Positions 16,553 to 25,202 of a stretch of 64,000 nucleotides of DNA are shown here, piece by piece. Position 1 is the stretch's first letter; every line of letters begins with the position of its first letter. Position numbers and translations under genes: made by a program. The stretch is from Paenibacillus tyrphae (lineage in GTDB: Bacteria > Bacillota > Bacilli > Paenibacillales > NBRC-103111): assembly GCF_024158745.1 (NCBI RefSeq), contig NZ_JAMZAW010000027.1, positions 38,772-102,771 of the forward strand, given 5' to 3'. The notes under the pieces are model-generated. The model ran no database searches, had not been told where the DNA came from, and saw only the letters and a program-made list of their open reading frames with translations.

Positions 16553-17884
16553 ATGAGAACGATTCGCATTCGTACGTTTACTCTGCTGTGCTTCTTTTTC
16601 ATCCAACTGGTGCCGTGGATCTTCTTTGTTACGGCTCACTTCATGGAGACAAAAACGCTCAGCTTCGCAAAAAAACAACCGCAAGACGAGGTTTTGCAAA
16701 GACATTTGACCGACATCACGCACCTGATTGAAACGAACCCGGACAAATGGAGAGATCCGAATTGGCAAAATCAATTGCATACCCAGTTACAGCAAGCGAA
16801 CATAGAGGTAGCTATCTTATCTGCGTCAGATCAGGAAATTTATCGGTCTAATCCGGAGCACCAACGCACTTTGTCCTCAACCGAACGGTTTTCCGTCATA
16901 GAGAACGGTCAATTACTCGGAAAGGTCGTCATTTACCTGCCGAAGTCCAATACGGTTCAGACGATTTCGGTGTTTATCGGAGTATTGCTTGCTTTCATTA
17001 TTATCGGTGTTGCCATGCGAAGATTCCTTCTTAGGCCCCTCGAAAGGATGAGCTTGGCAGCCAGACAAATCGCCGCAGGAGATTGGGATGTGAAGCTGCC
17101 TTGGTCCGGGATCACCGAAATCTCTGAAGTCCGCGACGGATTCGAAGTGATGGTGAAGGGGCTTCAACAATCTTTTCAGAAACAAATGGAATTGGAAGAA
17201 GAACGTCGATTCGTGATCGCTGCTGTCGCGCATGATTTACGGACCCCGTTGTTTGCCTTGCGGGGGTATCTGGATGGTCTGGAGCAAGGAATTGTGCAAT
17301 CTCCGGAGAAAATAGCTAAATATTTGGCGGTATGTAAGGAAAAATCGGCGCAATTGGACCGATTGGTAGAGGACCTATTTACATTTACGAAGATGGACTA
17401 TTTGGAGATGAAGCTTCATCACAAGAAGATTGATTTTAAACACCTAATCCAGAAGTCGATTGATAGTCTAAGTCCGCTGGCCCGGCAAAAGCACATCTCG
17501 ATCTCGAACCATGCTGAAGACGACTGCTTCATTAGCGGTGACATGCACTTATTGGAACGTTCCATCAATAACCTTTTGGATAATGCGGTCCGGCATACCT
17601 CCTCCTATGGTGAAATTGTTGTTCAATGCTATATAGATCGCGACCAAGTGAAATTTACGATACGTGATACAGGGCCGGGCTTCTCGCCGGAAGAACTGCA
17701 ACGGGCCTTTGAACCTTTATATCGTGGCGAAACATCCAGGAATCGTTCAACCGGAGGGAGCGGGTTAGGGTTGACGATTTCACAAAGAATTATTAGGCGT
17801 CACGGAGGGGAACTTGCTGCAGGCAACCATTCGGAGGGAGGAGCTCTCCTGACGGGTTGGCTACCTGTAAACGGTCCGAACTAA
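16553..17884 (+). CDS. Sensor histidine kinase
   Basis: 443 residues. TM1 ~8-28, an extracytoplasmic sensor region of ~110 residues, TM2 ~138-158, HAMP linker (RRFLLRPLERMSLAARQIAAGDWDVK), HisKA with His227 in AVAHDLRTPLFALRGY, and the HATPase with NNLLDNAVRH (N box), DTGPGF (G1) and GGSGLGLTI (G2). Complete and intact. Signal unknown; partner is the regulator at 15865. Confidence 0.94.
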   Translation: MRTIRIRTFTLLCFFFIQLVPWIFFVTAHFMETKTLSFAKKQPQDEVLQRHLTDITHLIETNPDKWRDPNWQNQLHTQLQQANIEVAILSASDQEIYRSNPEHQRTLSSTERFSVIENGQLLGKVVIYLPKSNTVQTISVFIGVLLAFIIIGVAMRRFLLRPLERMSLAARQIAAGDWDVKLPWSGITEISEVRDGFEVMVKGLQQSFQKQMELEEERRFVIAAVAHDLRTPLFALRGYLDGLEQGIVQSPEKIAKYLAVCKEKSAQLDRLVEDLFTFTKMDYLEMKLHHKKIDFKHLIQKSIDSLSPLARQKHISISNHAEDDCFISGDMHLLERSINNLLDNAVRHTSSYGEIVVQCYIDRDQVKFTIRDTGPGFSPEELQRAFEPLYRGETSRNRSTGGSGLGLTISQRIIRRHGGELAAGNHSEGGALLTGWLPVNGPN

Positions 17885-17928
17885 AAATTGATCCAAGCTT
17901 CACGGATGTTTTTCACCAACTCTAACAG

Positions 17929-17968
17929 CCACAAAGGGTTCACGTTAATTCGTGGCTGCGAATATTTT
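17929..17968 (+). terminator. Probable terminator after the two-component operon
   Basis: AGCCAC ... GTGGCT stem with a long loop, followed by GCGAATATTTTTT. Confidence 0.5.
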
Positions 17969-18117
17969 TTACAATCTAACAATCTAAAATCTAGGATATA
18001 TGGTATTATGTAGTTGATTTAGAGTGGGATGGTTAAAAAAAAAGTAAAATCGGACGATTGGGCTTTCGGGATCGTGTAGTTGTCGTGAACTAAAAAAACG
18101 AAGGAGGGGGAAATGAC

Positions 18118-18485
18118 TTGGAAATAATCGGAAAAGTACTTCTTGGTGCAGTTCTAACGTTTTCGTTGATGTCTGGGGGAGTTTCGGCAGCAATCTCCAC
18201 AGAGCAGCTTTCAACGGAGAATCAAGAAGTGAACCGAGCTTTCGCACCGGTTGAGCATTATACATTAAAATTGAACGAAGCCATCAAGTTGAAGACATTG
18301 ATTTCTATGGGTTTCATAGAATTGATCCAAGTAGTACGGGTGAAGTATCAATTAGGGGAGATGCGTTTACAGCAAATAATTATTTCACAGGGAAAAAAGT
18401 GGGGACGGTAATTGTTGAAGTTTGGGACACATATGACGATTGGTACGGGACACCTCCAAAATTAGTTAAAAAAATTTATCGTTAA
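18118..18485 (+). pseudogene. Frameshifted small secreted protein
   Basis: Starts at TTG 18118 after AAGGAGGGGG with a good signal peptide (LLGAVLTFSLMSGGVSAAIS). The initial frame runs to TAA at 18411, but the frame one base back, open from 18256 to TAA 18483-18485, gives a far more protein-like C terminus: EDIDFYGFHRIDPSSTGEV, then DAFTANNYFTGKKVG and EVWDTYDDWYGTPPK. I infer a frameshift near 18260-18290 in one gene of about 120 codons. The family is not recognised. It sits directly upstream of the TnpB element. Confidence 0.5.
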
Positions 18486-18599
18486 GGCTGAGAAGACTCC
18501 CTCTTCGATAAGGGGGAGATGAATCAGCATCTTTTGTGTATGAATGCGAACATATGTGCTATAATTATCACAAAATCACCAAAGAAGGTAATTGCTCAC

Positions 18600-19607
18600 A
18601 TGTTGCATCATAAAGCTTTTCGCTTTCGCATCTACCCTACGGAGGAGCAAACGACGCTGATCCACCAGATGTTTGGATGCGCTCGCTTTGTCTTTAACCA
18701 CTTCCTTGCGAGGTGGAACGACACCTTCCAAGAAACAGGTAGAGGCTTGTCTTACCAGACCTGTGCAACTGGGCTGCCAGCGTTGAAAAAGGAAAGGCCT
18801 TGGCTCAAGGACGTGGACAGCATTGCTTTGCAATCCGCCGTTCGCAGCCTGGCAGATGCGATTGCCTGCGATCTGCTGAAACTTCCGAAGCTGGGATGGG
18901 TGCGCTTTGCCAAGTCCCGTGAAATCGAAGGACGGATCTTGTCTGCTACGGTGCGTCGAAACGGCACAGGCAAGTACTTCGTTTCGATCCTGTGTGAAGT
19001 AGACATCCAGCCGCTTCCTCACGTTGATACCGCCATCGGCATAGACCTCGGCATCAAGTCGTTTGCCGTTTGCAGCAGCGGAGAAAACGCTCTGAGTCCC
19101 AAGCACCTGCGCACCTACGAAAAGCAACTTGCGTTTTGGCAGCGACGTTTGTCTCGTCGACTGAAAGGTGGATCGGGCTATCTAAAAGCGAAGCAAAAAG
19201 TCGCTCGCATGCATGAGCGAATCGCTAACGCTCGGCAAGACTTTCTACATCAGCTCTCAACCAAGTGGATCCGTGAAAACCAAACGATCTGTCTGGAAGA
19301 TTTGCAGGTTCTAAGTCTAATGAAAAATCACAAGTTAGCAAAGTCCATTGCCGAAGCAAGCTGGTCAACCCTTCGCACGATGCTGGAATATAAAGCAACG
19401 TGGTATGGTCGCACGATCAGCATGGTCGCCAAAAACTATCCAAGCAGTCAGCTTTGTCATGTATGCCAATCGCGCAACCCCGAAGTGAAAAATCTAAACT
19501 TGCGAGCGTGGACCTGTTCAGAATGCGGGACGCACCATGACCGTGACCACAATGCCAGCATGAACATCTTGCAAGAAGGACTGCGTTTGTTGGCGAAGGC
19601 CAACTGA
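18600..19607 (+). CDS. tnpB: TnpB (RNA-guided nuclease, IS605 OrfB family), internally shortened
   Basis: 335 residues from ATG 18600 (GAAGGT upstream). N-terminal HxFRFRIYPTEEQ, RuvC Asp149 in IGIDLG, Glu233 in CLEDL, zinc finger CHVCQSR...CSECGT and Asp316 in HDRDHNASMNI are all present, so the three catalytic acids are intact. In full-length relatives roughly 40 residues (RFKSK...YTTKQ...GNRI region) separate LADAF from KLPKLG; here LADAI is joined by only ACDLL to KLPKLGWVRFAKSRE. This in-frame loss falls in the nucleic-acid-binding wedge/recognition part and may abolish activity. Known family role: omega-RNA-guided cleavage of the donor site. Confidence 0.88.
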   Translation: MLHHKAFRFRIYPTEEQTTLIHQMFGCARFVFNHFLARWNDTFQETGRGLSYQTCATGLPALKKERPWLKDVDSIALQSAVRSLADAIACDLLKLPKLGWVRFAKSREIEGRILSATVRRNGTGKYFVSILCEVDIQPLPHVDTAIGIDLGIKSFAVCSSGENALSPKHLRTYEKQLAFWQRRLSRRLKGGSGYLKAKQKVARMHERIANARQDFLHQLSTKWIRENQTICLEDLQVLSLMKNHKLAKSIAEASWSTLRTMLEYKATWYGRTISMVAKNYPSSQLCHVCQSRNPEVKNLNLRAWTCSECGTHHDRDHNASMNILQEGLRLLAKAN

Positions 19608-19713
19608 ACTGCGGGAACCGCAGGGATCGCTTGCTCAAGAAGAGAAGGATGCTTCTCTGTTCGCAAGAATCCCCCACCTCAGTGCCATTAGCGCAGGTGG
19701 TGGGAGTGTTCAA
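19480..19713 (+). ncRNA. Predicted omega RNA overlapping tnpB 3' end and right end
   Basis: For IS605-family elements the guide RNA scaffold overlaps the tnpB 3' end and the right-end hairpin, with the guide read from the flank. Here the scaffold would end at about 19713 and the guide would begin at 19714 (TTTGACGTTATTCCCTA). Inferred only from position and the RE hairpin. Confidence 0.35.
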
Positions 19714-19727
19714 TTTGACGTTATTCC

Positions 19728-20307
19728 CTAATAGGAGAGAAACTTAGGGAAAGCATTAGGGGAGAATGCGGATTTCGAAAGTACCACTCGCATATTTGAG
19801 AAGACGATCGTAGATTCGGAGCTTTTCTTGATCGCTATCGATGTGATTCATCGTATGAAAGAGGACTTCAAACAATTGGATCGGACCGATGACTTCGTTG
19901 CCTACGTATCTGCTGCGGATGGCGTTAGCGGAGACAATGAAAAACGCCGTTGGCCGTTTCTGCAACGGTTAGCGTCTTTAGGGCACGACACAGATAGAGG
20001 GGATGAGTCGATTAGACGGCTTGTAAAAGCCAAAGAGGGCATCAATTTTAATAGTGTTGCAACTGATTCTGGCGTAAGCAAAGCAACACTCTATAACAAT
20101 CCTGAGATACGTGTGCGCATTGAATCGCTTCGTTAGCAGCAAGCTCAAGTGCCGACACCAAAACAAATTAAGCGAGAGATGGATGAAAACAACAAGGACG
20201 CCATCATTGCGTCGTTAAAACGAAAGATGAAGAAGCTCGAAGAAGAAAATAAAAAGTTGCGAGAACAACTTAAGTTTTCCTATGCGGAGGTCTATCAAAA
20301 GATTTGA
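19728..20307 (+). pseudogene. Composite remnant ending in a Tn554 TnpC/DUF6262-like segment
   Basis: One reading frame runs from 19728 to TGA 20305-20307 with a single internal TAG at 20134-20136. The second half is TnpC-like: KAKEGINFNSVATDSGVSKATLYNN, then after the TAG a coiled coil (AIIASLKRKMKKLEEENKKLREQL) and AEVYQKI. Changing TAG to CAG restores it. The first half (IAIDVIHRMKEDFKQLDRTDDFVAYVSAADG...) looks like the tail of another, unidentified protein, so the frame seems to be a fusion scar at roughly 19980-20030. TnpC works with two tyrosine recombinases in Tn554; neither is present here. Confidence 0.55.
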
Positions 20308-20577
20308 GGGAATGTCTGTTAGCTTATTCAGCTAACGGGCAGCTTAGTTTAAGATCATACTCGGTGAACCGTATCACAAGTTGTGGTAAAGCAGAAAGTT
20401 GAGTTGAGAGTAGAAGCCGCAATGTTAAAAATTGCAGATTGTTGTTTAAGTTACGGGAGTCGACACACGTTGAATGCTACGTGAGGATTGAAAGGCTGAA
20501 AGATTGATGAATAAAGGGATGCAGGCGATTCGCAAAGCTAATAATTTAGTGCGATCCTAATAAAAGCTGAGGTATAT
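20308..20577. other. Non-coding gap, no gene seen
   Basis: No ORF of note. Contains one copy (20331-20352) of a GCTAACGGGCA...TAGTTTAA motif that recurs at 23533 and 53455. Confidence 0.4.
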
Positions 20578-20580
20578 GTG

Positions 20581-21540
20581 ATGCCAAAAAACGATAATAT
20601 GCTGGCAATCCTATGGATGCTGAATTCGGGTAAAATGACCGCAAAACAAATATCCGAAAAGTTAGAAATAAATATAAGGACAGTCTATCGGTATATTGAT
20701 GCGCTAGGTGCCAGTGGAGTGCCTATAATATCCGACACTGGTCATAATGGCGGGTATAGCTTGTTGAATAATTTTATCAGAGCACCTCTGCTATTTGATA
20801 TTGAAGAAAAAAAAGCACTTCTTCATGCTGCTGTTTTTGCAAAAGAAGCCGGATACCCTTTGAGTGAGGCATTAGGTAATGCGACATCCAAATTGAAAAT
20901 GTATTCGAATCAGGAACAGGAAAGTGTTCTCAGCCGTCATTTAGCCGGATTTGAAGTTATAAACCGTATGGGAGACCCTTCTATTCAGCCAGTATTGGCG
21001 GAATTGGAGCAAGCTGTAGCAAACGAATTCTCTGTAGAAATTGATTATCGCACACGCCGTGATGATCAACCCAAGACTAGGGTGATAGATCCCTATGGAA
21101 TGGTTTACTGGAACAATAAATGGTATATTGTTGCATTTTGCCACCTGAGAAATGAGATCCGCAGCTTTCGGGTAGAACGGATTTTACAAATCAAGCGTAC
21201 TCAAAACATATTTAAGCGTTCCGAAGCTTTTTTGGCCCGGGAATTTTTTTTGCGAAATCTATTACCTGATTTAGTCGGCAAGGACGGGTTAATTGCTTTA
21301 ATTATCGAAGGTAGGTCAGAGGCGTTGGATGACTTATGCCTGCATTGGTTTTTGGGGCATCATCTGAAAGAGCGTACATCAAATCAAGCAATCTTTTTAC
21401 TTGAGGAAAAATCAATTCATACCTATGTTCCTTATTTTCTCTTATCCTACGGGAAATCCATTCAAGTAATCGAACCACAGAGTTTGAAGGAAAAACTTGT
21501 TGGTGTTGTGTCGGAGTTAATGGAATATTATCAACTTTAA
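20581..21540 (+). CDS. YafY/WYL-domain transcriptional regulator
   Basis: 319 residues from ATG 20581 (GAGG upstream; GTG 20578 directly precedes). N-terminal HTH_11: MLNSGKMTAKQISEKLEINIRTVYRYIDALGASGVPI, then a WYL domain with DPYGMVYWNNKWYIVAFCHLRNEIRSFRVERI and a C-terminal extension. WYL regulators sense ligands, often nucleotides or nucleic acids. It precedes a DJ-1 gene and two broken VOC genes on the same strand, a common arrangement in which the regulator and small detoxification genes travel together. Confidence 0.9.
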   Translation: MPKNDNMLAILWMLNSGKMTAKQISEKLEINIRTVYRYIDALGASGVPIISDTGHNGGYSLLNNFIRAPLLFDIEEKKALLHAAVFAKEAGYPLSEALGNATSKLKMYSNQEQESVLSRHLAGFEVINRMGDPSIQPVLAELEQAVANEFSVEIDYRTRRDDQPKTRVIDPYGMVYWNNKWYIVAFCHLRNEIRSFRVERILQIKRTQNIFKRSEAFLAREFFLRNLLPDLVGKDGLIALIIEGRSEALDDLCLHWFLGHHLKERTSNQAIFLLEEKSIHTYVPYFLLSYGKSIQVIEPQSLKEKLVGVVSELMEYYQL

Positions 21541-21653
21541 TAGCTTCACTGACAGCGGATGTCAGTGAAGTCATTTTATAATGATGATAATCATTGATTA
21601 CCGATGGATGGTTGGTATCACTTGATGAATTGTAAAATAAGGAGAACTTGCAA

Positions 21654-22280
21654 ATGAATAATACGGTATATCTTTATGTGTTTGACACAATGGCAGACTG
21701 GGAAATAGGCTACTTAACTGCCGAACTGAACTCGGGAAGATATTATAAAAAGGGGCTGGCCCCATCAAAAATAGTTACCGTGGGAATTGATAAGACTCCA
21801 GTAACTACAATGGGCGGATTGAAAATACTGCCTGACATCAAATTGGATGAGTGCAGCATTGAAAGATCAGATCTATTGATTTTACCCGGTGGAGATACAT
21901 GGACAGAAACCATTCACCACCCCCTCTTAAAAATCGCTGAGAGGTGTTTAAGGGAAGGTATATGGGTTGCAGCGATTTGTGGTGCTACAATGGGACTTGC
22001 CCAGACAGGATTGCTGAATTCACGTGGGCATACAAGCAATGATCTGGAATACCTTAAAATGATCTGTCCCACTTATACAGGAGAAAAGTATTACAAAATG
22101 GAGTCTGCTGTAACTGATGGAAAACTGATCACAGCATCTGGAATAGCTCCGTTGGAATTTTCTGCACACATCTTGAAAGCTTTGGATGTGTTTTCTCCAA
22201 AAACATTAGACGCCTGGTATAGCCTTAATAAGACTAGTGATTCTAAATATTACTATGAGTTGATGAATTCAATACAATGA
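21654..22280 (+). CDS. DJ-1/PfpI family protein (glutamine-amidotransferase-like)
   Basis: 208 residues, ATG 21654 behind AAGGAG. MNNTVYLYVFDTMADWEIGYLTAELNSG opens the fold; the nucleophile Cys is in VAAICGATMGLAQTGLL; DLLILPGGDTW precedes it. This YoaZ-like branch is distinct from the two DJ-1 genes at 13-15.6 kb. Stress or aldehyde-related roles are known in the superfamily; the substrate here is unknown. Intact, unlike the two following genes. Confidence 0.88.
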   Translation: MNNTVYLYVFDTMADWEIGYLTAELNSGRYYKKGLAPSKIVTVGIDKTPVTTMGGLKILPDIKLDECSIERSDLLILPGGDTWTETIHHPLLKIAERCLREGIWVAAICGATMGLAQTGLLNSRGHTSNDLEYLKMICPTYTGEKYYKMESAVTDGKLITASGIAPLEFSAHILKALDVFSPKTLDAWYSLNKTSDSKYYYELMNSIQ

Positions 22281-22308
22281 AGGTATCAGCATTTAAGGAG
22301 GAGTAAAA

Positions 22309-22832
22309 ATGACTGAAAGCATAAAAGATATGGGAGTGTCAGGTAAATATACAAGAATGGAACACCCAACGGCTTTACATCTATTACACCATTTATAACA
22401 GTGAAGAATCCTTCTGAAGCAATAGAGTTCTATAAAACTGTTTTCAATGCAAGGGTTAAGGATATTACTGAATATCCTGATGGAAATGGGAAAAAAATAA
22501 TTGTTCATGCGGAATTAGATTTTGGAAATGGTTTTTTACAGGTGGGAGCAGCGAATCCGACTTATAAATTGGCCTTGCCGCCAGATGAAGACAATGCGTG
22601 TTATTCTTTAGGAATTTACGTAATTAATGTTGACCAGGTATTTGAAAATGCGGTAGCAAGAGGAGCAAAAGTAAGGGAACCGGTTGCAAGCTTTGTTTCA
22701 GGTGATCGATTCGGAAGTATATTGGATCCTTTTGGAGTAAGATGGTCTATTATGACTAGGATTGAGGATTTGTCAGAAGAAGAAAGTAGTCGTAGGGTAG
22801 CTGAATGGGCCAAAAGCTTTAGTGGAGAATAA
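22309..22832 (+). pseudogene. VOC-family (PhnB/glyoxalase-like) gene with one-base deletion
   Basis: Ribosome binding site AAGGAGGAG and ATG 22309 begin MTESIKDMGVSGKYTRMEHP, which then runs into a stop at 22396. From 22371 the adjacent frame gives GFTSITPFITVKNPSEAIEFYKTVF ... GDRFGSILDPFGVRWSIMTR, an intact PhnB-like VOC protein ending at 22832. Adding one A to CCAAC (22366-22370) gives the expected HPNGFTSITPF and one frame of about 174 codons. So this is a single-nucleotide frameshift, biological or technical. A shortened product from the in-frame ATG at 22401 would lack the first beta strand. Confidence 0.75.
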
Positions 22833-22931
22833 ATGCAATAACTGTATTAAATAGTTGGCGAAAATAGAAACTTCAAAATTTTGAGGTTGAAAGCTTACTG
22901 TTGACCAATACCAATGTAAAGGAGAATTACT

Positions 22932-23353
22932 ATGACCAAAGAATTATGGATCAATCTTCCAGTCAAAGACCTGAGCAAGTAAAAAGAGTTTTTCAGCAAA
23001 ATCGGTTTCTCGCTTCATCCGCGTCATATGAACAGCAGTGAGATGGCCGGCCTAGTCTAGTCATAGGCGATAAAAAGGTGATGGTGATGCTTTTTCCAGA
23101 GTCCGCTTTCAAAGGTTTTGCGGGAAATGAGATTGCCGATACAACGAAGGGAACCGAGGTGTTGTTTTCCATTGATGCGGCAAGCCCGGAAGAAGTAGAT
23201 GAAATGGTACGCAAGGCTGTTAACGCGGGTGGTACTGTATATGGAGAGCCCGGATACAAGGACGTGTGGATGTACGGTGCCGGATTCGCCGATTTGGACG
23301 GCCATCGATGGAATGTGTTGTATATGGATATGGACAAGATGCCACATGAGTAA
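22932..23353 (+). pseudogene. Second VOC-family gene with stop codon and 5-bp tandem duplication
   Basis: AAAGGAG then ATG 22932: MTKELWINLPVKDLSK, TAA at 22980-22982, then KEFFSKIGFSLHPRHMNSSEMAGLV. At 23052-23061 CTAGT is duplicated in tandem (CTAGTCTAGT); removing one copy restores VIGDKKVMVMLFPE and the rest, KGTEVLFSIDAASPEEVDEM ... ADLDGHRWNVLYMDM, to 23353. Corrected length about 138 codons. Two independent lesions make decay much likelier than sequencing error. Family: glyoxalase/bleomycin-resistance (VOC) metalloenzymes. Confidence 0.8.
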
Positions 23354-23410
23354 CAATGTGACTTAAAATATTCGTTCCACAGGAATTCTAACGGAGTACG
23401 ATAGTTAAGC

Positions 23411-23458
23411 ATAAAGGGTTCCACATATTAGTCATGTATAATATGTGGAACCCTTTAT
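23411..23458. terminator. Strong hairpin with 20-bp perfect arms
   Basis: Arms 23411-23430 and 23439-23458 (ATAAAGGGTTCCACATATTA and complement) with an 8-nt loop. Probably a terminator after the VOC gene; the U-tract is short. Confidence 0.6.
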
Positions 23459-23499
23459 TATATCTGACTTTCCTAAATCTAGGTCTTGATAAACTCGGG

Positions 23500-23517
23500 A
23501 AATAAAGTATTAGACTG
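23500..23517 (-). repeat. Repeat copy, inverted relative to three copies at 25.2-25.35 kb
   Basis: Reverse complement reads CAGTCTAATACTTTATTT, identical over 18 bases to 25334-25351. The pair encloses the serine hydrolase gene. The rest of 23359-23763 has no gene. Confidence 0.7.
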
Positions 23518-23763
23518 GCAACGCCCCGCTAAGCGAACGGGCAGTTTAATGAAACTTTCTAATTAATTGAATCGTATAATATTTAATTTGTTTGTGCCAG
23601 AACAACCAATTCTGGTAGGTTGCGAATGATTGTCGAGACTTTTCTTAATTAAGCAGGCGGTAAGTCGGATGTAAAGTACTATAGAATTGACTGATCATGA
23701 AATTACACTCATACAAACTTTACTGGGCAATTTCACATAATCAAAAAATGTAGGGGGAGCTGA

Positions 23764-25134
23764 ATGAAGACAAAGCGCGAGCACTTGGAGGCCTTTTTGA
23801 CCTCTATTCGTGAGCAGAATGCTGTTAACGGTGCATTTTTAATCGCAGATCAAGGAGAAGTGTTGCTGAAGCAGACGATTGGACTGGCGGACTTTCGAAA
23901 CGGTCGAATGCTTACTGTGGACTCTGTTTTTGAGCTGGCGTCACTTTCGAAGCCTATAACTGCCTTAGGGATTGTACTCCTATGGCAGAGCGGTAAGGTT
24001 GAACTTGATGATTTGGTGACGGCATGGATATCCAATTTTCCTTATTCGGATATTACGATACGACATTTGTTGGGGCATACATCCGGGCTGCCGGATTACA
24101 TGGAATTGTTTTCTGAGCATTGGGACCGTTCTATCATCGCCACGAATCAAGACGTGTTAAACATGTTGATTCGGTATAAGCCTGAGTTGTTGTTCCCGTC
24201 TAACACTGGATGGATGTACAGCAATACAGGGTACGTCATACTGGCTTTATTAATTGAACGAATTTCTGGACAGACGTTTGCGGGTTTTTTAAAGGATCAA
24301 CTCTTCGTACCCTTAGGAATGAACCAAACGAGAGTATACAATCGGCGCAGCGAAGAAGAGGAGATTCCCGACTACGCCTACGGTTTTGTCTATTCCTTTG
24401 ACGAGGCGGCTTTTGTATTACCCGATACTCTGAAGGAACTGGATTATGTACGGTATTTAGACGGAATTCAAGGTGACGGCACAGTGAACAGTACTCTGAA
24501 TGATCTTCTGAAGTTAGATCAGGCTTTGTACAGGGACGATTTCCTGGATGTTTCGTTACGTGAAGAGTTGTTTACACCAGTATTGATGAACAGCGATCAA
24601 CCCTTCGAGTATGGATTGGGATGGATTATTGAGAGAAAAGAGGGAATTGGTCGCGTCGTAAGCCATAACGGAGGATGGCCGGGCTATGCTACCATCATGA
24701 AACGATATATTGATCAAGACATGACGCTTATTGTTTTGTTAAACACGGAGAAAGACCTTCAGTATAACCAGCAAGTGGTTGATGCGATGGAGCATATCCT
24801 GTGCGGTGAGGATTACGAGATTCCGCTGCCCTCGGCAGAGAGAATCATCGCTAAAGTCGATTCCTCTGTATACAAGCGTTATGCTGGGAGGTACCGGTTC
24901 AACAATGAATTGGCGGGGCAAGTTATATTCGCTGATGTAGTCGTGGAGGACGACCGGCTTTATATGCGACTCAATAACGGTATGCCTCTCGCAATGTATC
25001 CCCTGAACGACACTCGCTTTTTCTTTCGTGAGGACTTAGCGGAAGTGGAATTTGTGGGGGAAGAGAACGGAAGAGTTCAGTATTTATACTTTGGCAGCAA
25101 TGATGAGATGGAACGGGCCGATCGCGAGACCTGA
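23764..25134 (+). CDS. Serine hydrolase (class C beta-lactamase/DD-peptidase superfamily)
   Basis: 456 residues, ATG 23764 after GGGGGAG. Nucleophile Ser60 in LASLSKPIT (SxxK, Lys63), second motif YSN in TGWMYSNTGYVI, and third motif HNGG in VVSHNGGWPGYATI where lactamases have KTG. A C-terminal ~95-residue beta domain (YAGRYRFNNELAGQV...) is typical of the penicillin-binding-protein-like esterases. No signal peptide, so it is probably cytoplasmic and more likely an esterase or peptidase than a beta-lactamase. It is framed by an 18-bp repeat in inverted orientation. Confidence 0.9.
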   Translation: MKTKREHLEAFLTSIREQNAVNGAFLIADQGEVLLKQTIGLADFRNGRMLTVDSVFELASLSKPITALGIVLLWQSGKVELDDLVTAWISNFPYSDITIRHLLGHTSGLPDYMELFSEHWDRSIIATNQDVLNMLIRYKPELLFPSNTGWMYSNTGYVILALLIERISGQTFAGFLKDQLFVPLGMNQTRVYNRRSEEEEIPDYAYGFVYSFDEAAFVLPDTLKELDYVRYLDGIQGDGTVNSTLNDLLKLDQALYRDDFLDVSLREELFTPVLMNSDQPFEYGLGWIIERKEGIGRVVSHNGGWPGYATIMKRYIDQDMTLIVLLNTEKDLQYNQQVVDAMEHILCGEDYEIPLPSAERIIAKVDSSVYKRYAGRYRFNNELAGQVIFADVVVEDDRLYMRLNNGMPLAMYPLNDTRFFFREDLAEVEFVGEENGRVQYLYFGSNDEMERADRET

Positions 25135-25202
25135 CTAAGACCGTCGTTATGCTAATCGTTGAATATAATGATTAAACTAACGGAGTACTATATTTGAATG
25201 AT

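Larger units (their letters stand above)
18486..19713 (+). mobile_element. IS200/IS605-superfamily element, IS1341 type (tnpB only)
   Basis: About 1.2 kb with no tyrosine transposase tnpA. A left-end imperfect hairpin, CTCCCTCTTCGATAAGGGGGAG, lies at 18498-18519, and a right-end hairpin lies at 19674-19700 (CCACCT ... AGGTGG) followed by GTGTTCAA, the usual IS605-type right end; I place the right boundary at TTCAA (19709-19713). The left boundary is approximate. As with this superfamily in general, no terminal inverted repeats or target duplications are expected. Mobility would need TnpA in trans. Confidence 0.75.

Noticed and set aside
20308..20577. Group II intron remnant
   Set aside because: Some phrases resemble intron joining segments, but no domain V hairpin or reverse-transcriptase fragment can be found.
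23764..25134. Calling this gene a true beta-lactamase
   Set aside because: The KTG motif is HNG, there is no signal peptide, and a C-terminal domain typical of esterase/peptidase relatives is present.
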